Shown here: positions 6,141 through 6,265 of the stretch, one piece after another | How positions within the stretch are numbered: the first letter of the stretch is position 1 | Layout: every line of letters starts with the position of its first letter | From: an uncultured Bacteroidota bacterium | Lineage (GTDB): Bacteria > Bacteroidota > Bacteroidia > UKL13-3 | Direction: 5' to 3' | DNA: 6,265 nt | Assembly (NCBI GenBank): GCA_903898215.1 | Contig: CAIUEQ010000039.1 | Coordinates: forward strand, 1 to 6,265 | Position numbers and translations under genes: made by a program | The notes under the pieces: model-generated | The model's database searches: none | The model's input: the letters and a program-made list of their open reading frames with translations, nothing else | Told to the model about the DNA's origin: nothing

Positions 6141-6265
6141 ATGTCTTTTAAAATCTATTTGGTTTATTTAATAATTGAAACCTTATTGGATTAAGGATAA
6201 CAAAATTTCAGCAAAAATTGTCGTTTAGCATTGACTAATCCTAGATCATTGCTAAATTAATTAAA

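Noticed and set aside
6188..6241. GGATTA / TAATCC inverted words 42 bases apart
   Set aside because: Six-base arms at this spacing in AT-rich DNA are expected by chance.

Overview
The window looks like chromosomal DNA of an AT-rich member of the Bacteroidota. Three signs support this: a type IX secretion system (T9SS) C-terminal sorting domain, A-rich leaders without clear Shine-Dalgarno sites, and upstream elements fitting the Bacteroidota promoter pattern (TTG, about 20 bases, TAnnTTTG). Nothing in it indicates a phage, plasmid or insertion sequence.

Left part, + strand (1-1582): the 3' part of a helical, kleisin-like gene overlaps a small winged-helix gene by 14 bases. Together they look like MksF and MksE, the accessory subunits of a MukBEF/Mks/Wadjet-type condensin that organises or polices DNA. 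The SMC ATPase (MksB) is not downstream, so it must lie upstream of the window or elsewhere. The family calls come from reading the protein pattern and are moderate in confidence.

Middle part, - strand (5445 down to 1717): three closely spaced genes for exported proteins form a probable operon read right to left. The first is a trimeric fibre-like protein with seventeen-residue YadA-head-like repeats and a C-terminal S74 intramolecular chaperone. The second is a 725-residue T9SS cargo protein. The third is a small protein with a signal peptide and a C-terminal transmembrane/basic tail resembling a protein-sorting tail. They plausibly build or decorate the cell surface. A candidate promoter lies just upstream at 5486-5516. 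The operon converges on the mksFE-like pair across a 134-base spacer.

Right part (5446-6265): a 415-base intergenic region between divergent genes carries a perfect 20-base inverted repeat (5691-5710 / 5731-5750), the most unexplained element in the window. It is followed by a small CDGSH iron-sulfur protein gene (5861-6085, +) and a very strong hairpin terminator (6107-6140) that should work in both directions. No gene is supported in the last 125 bases.
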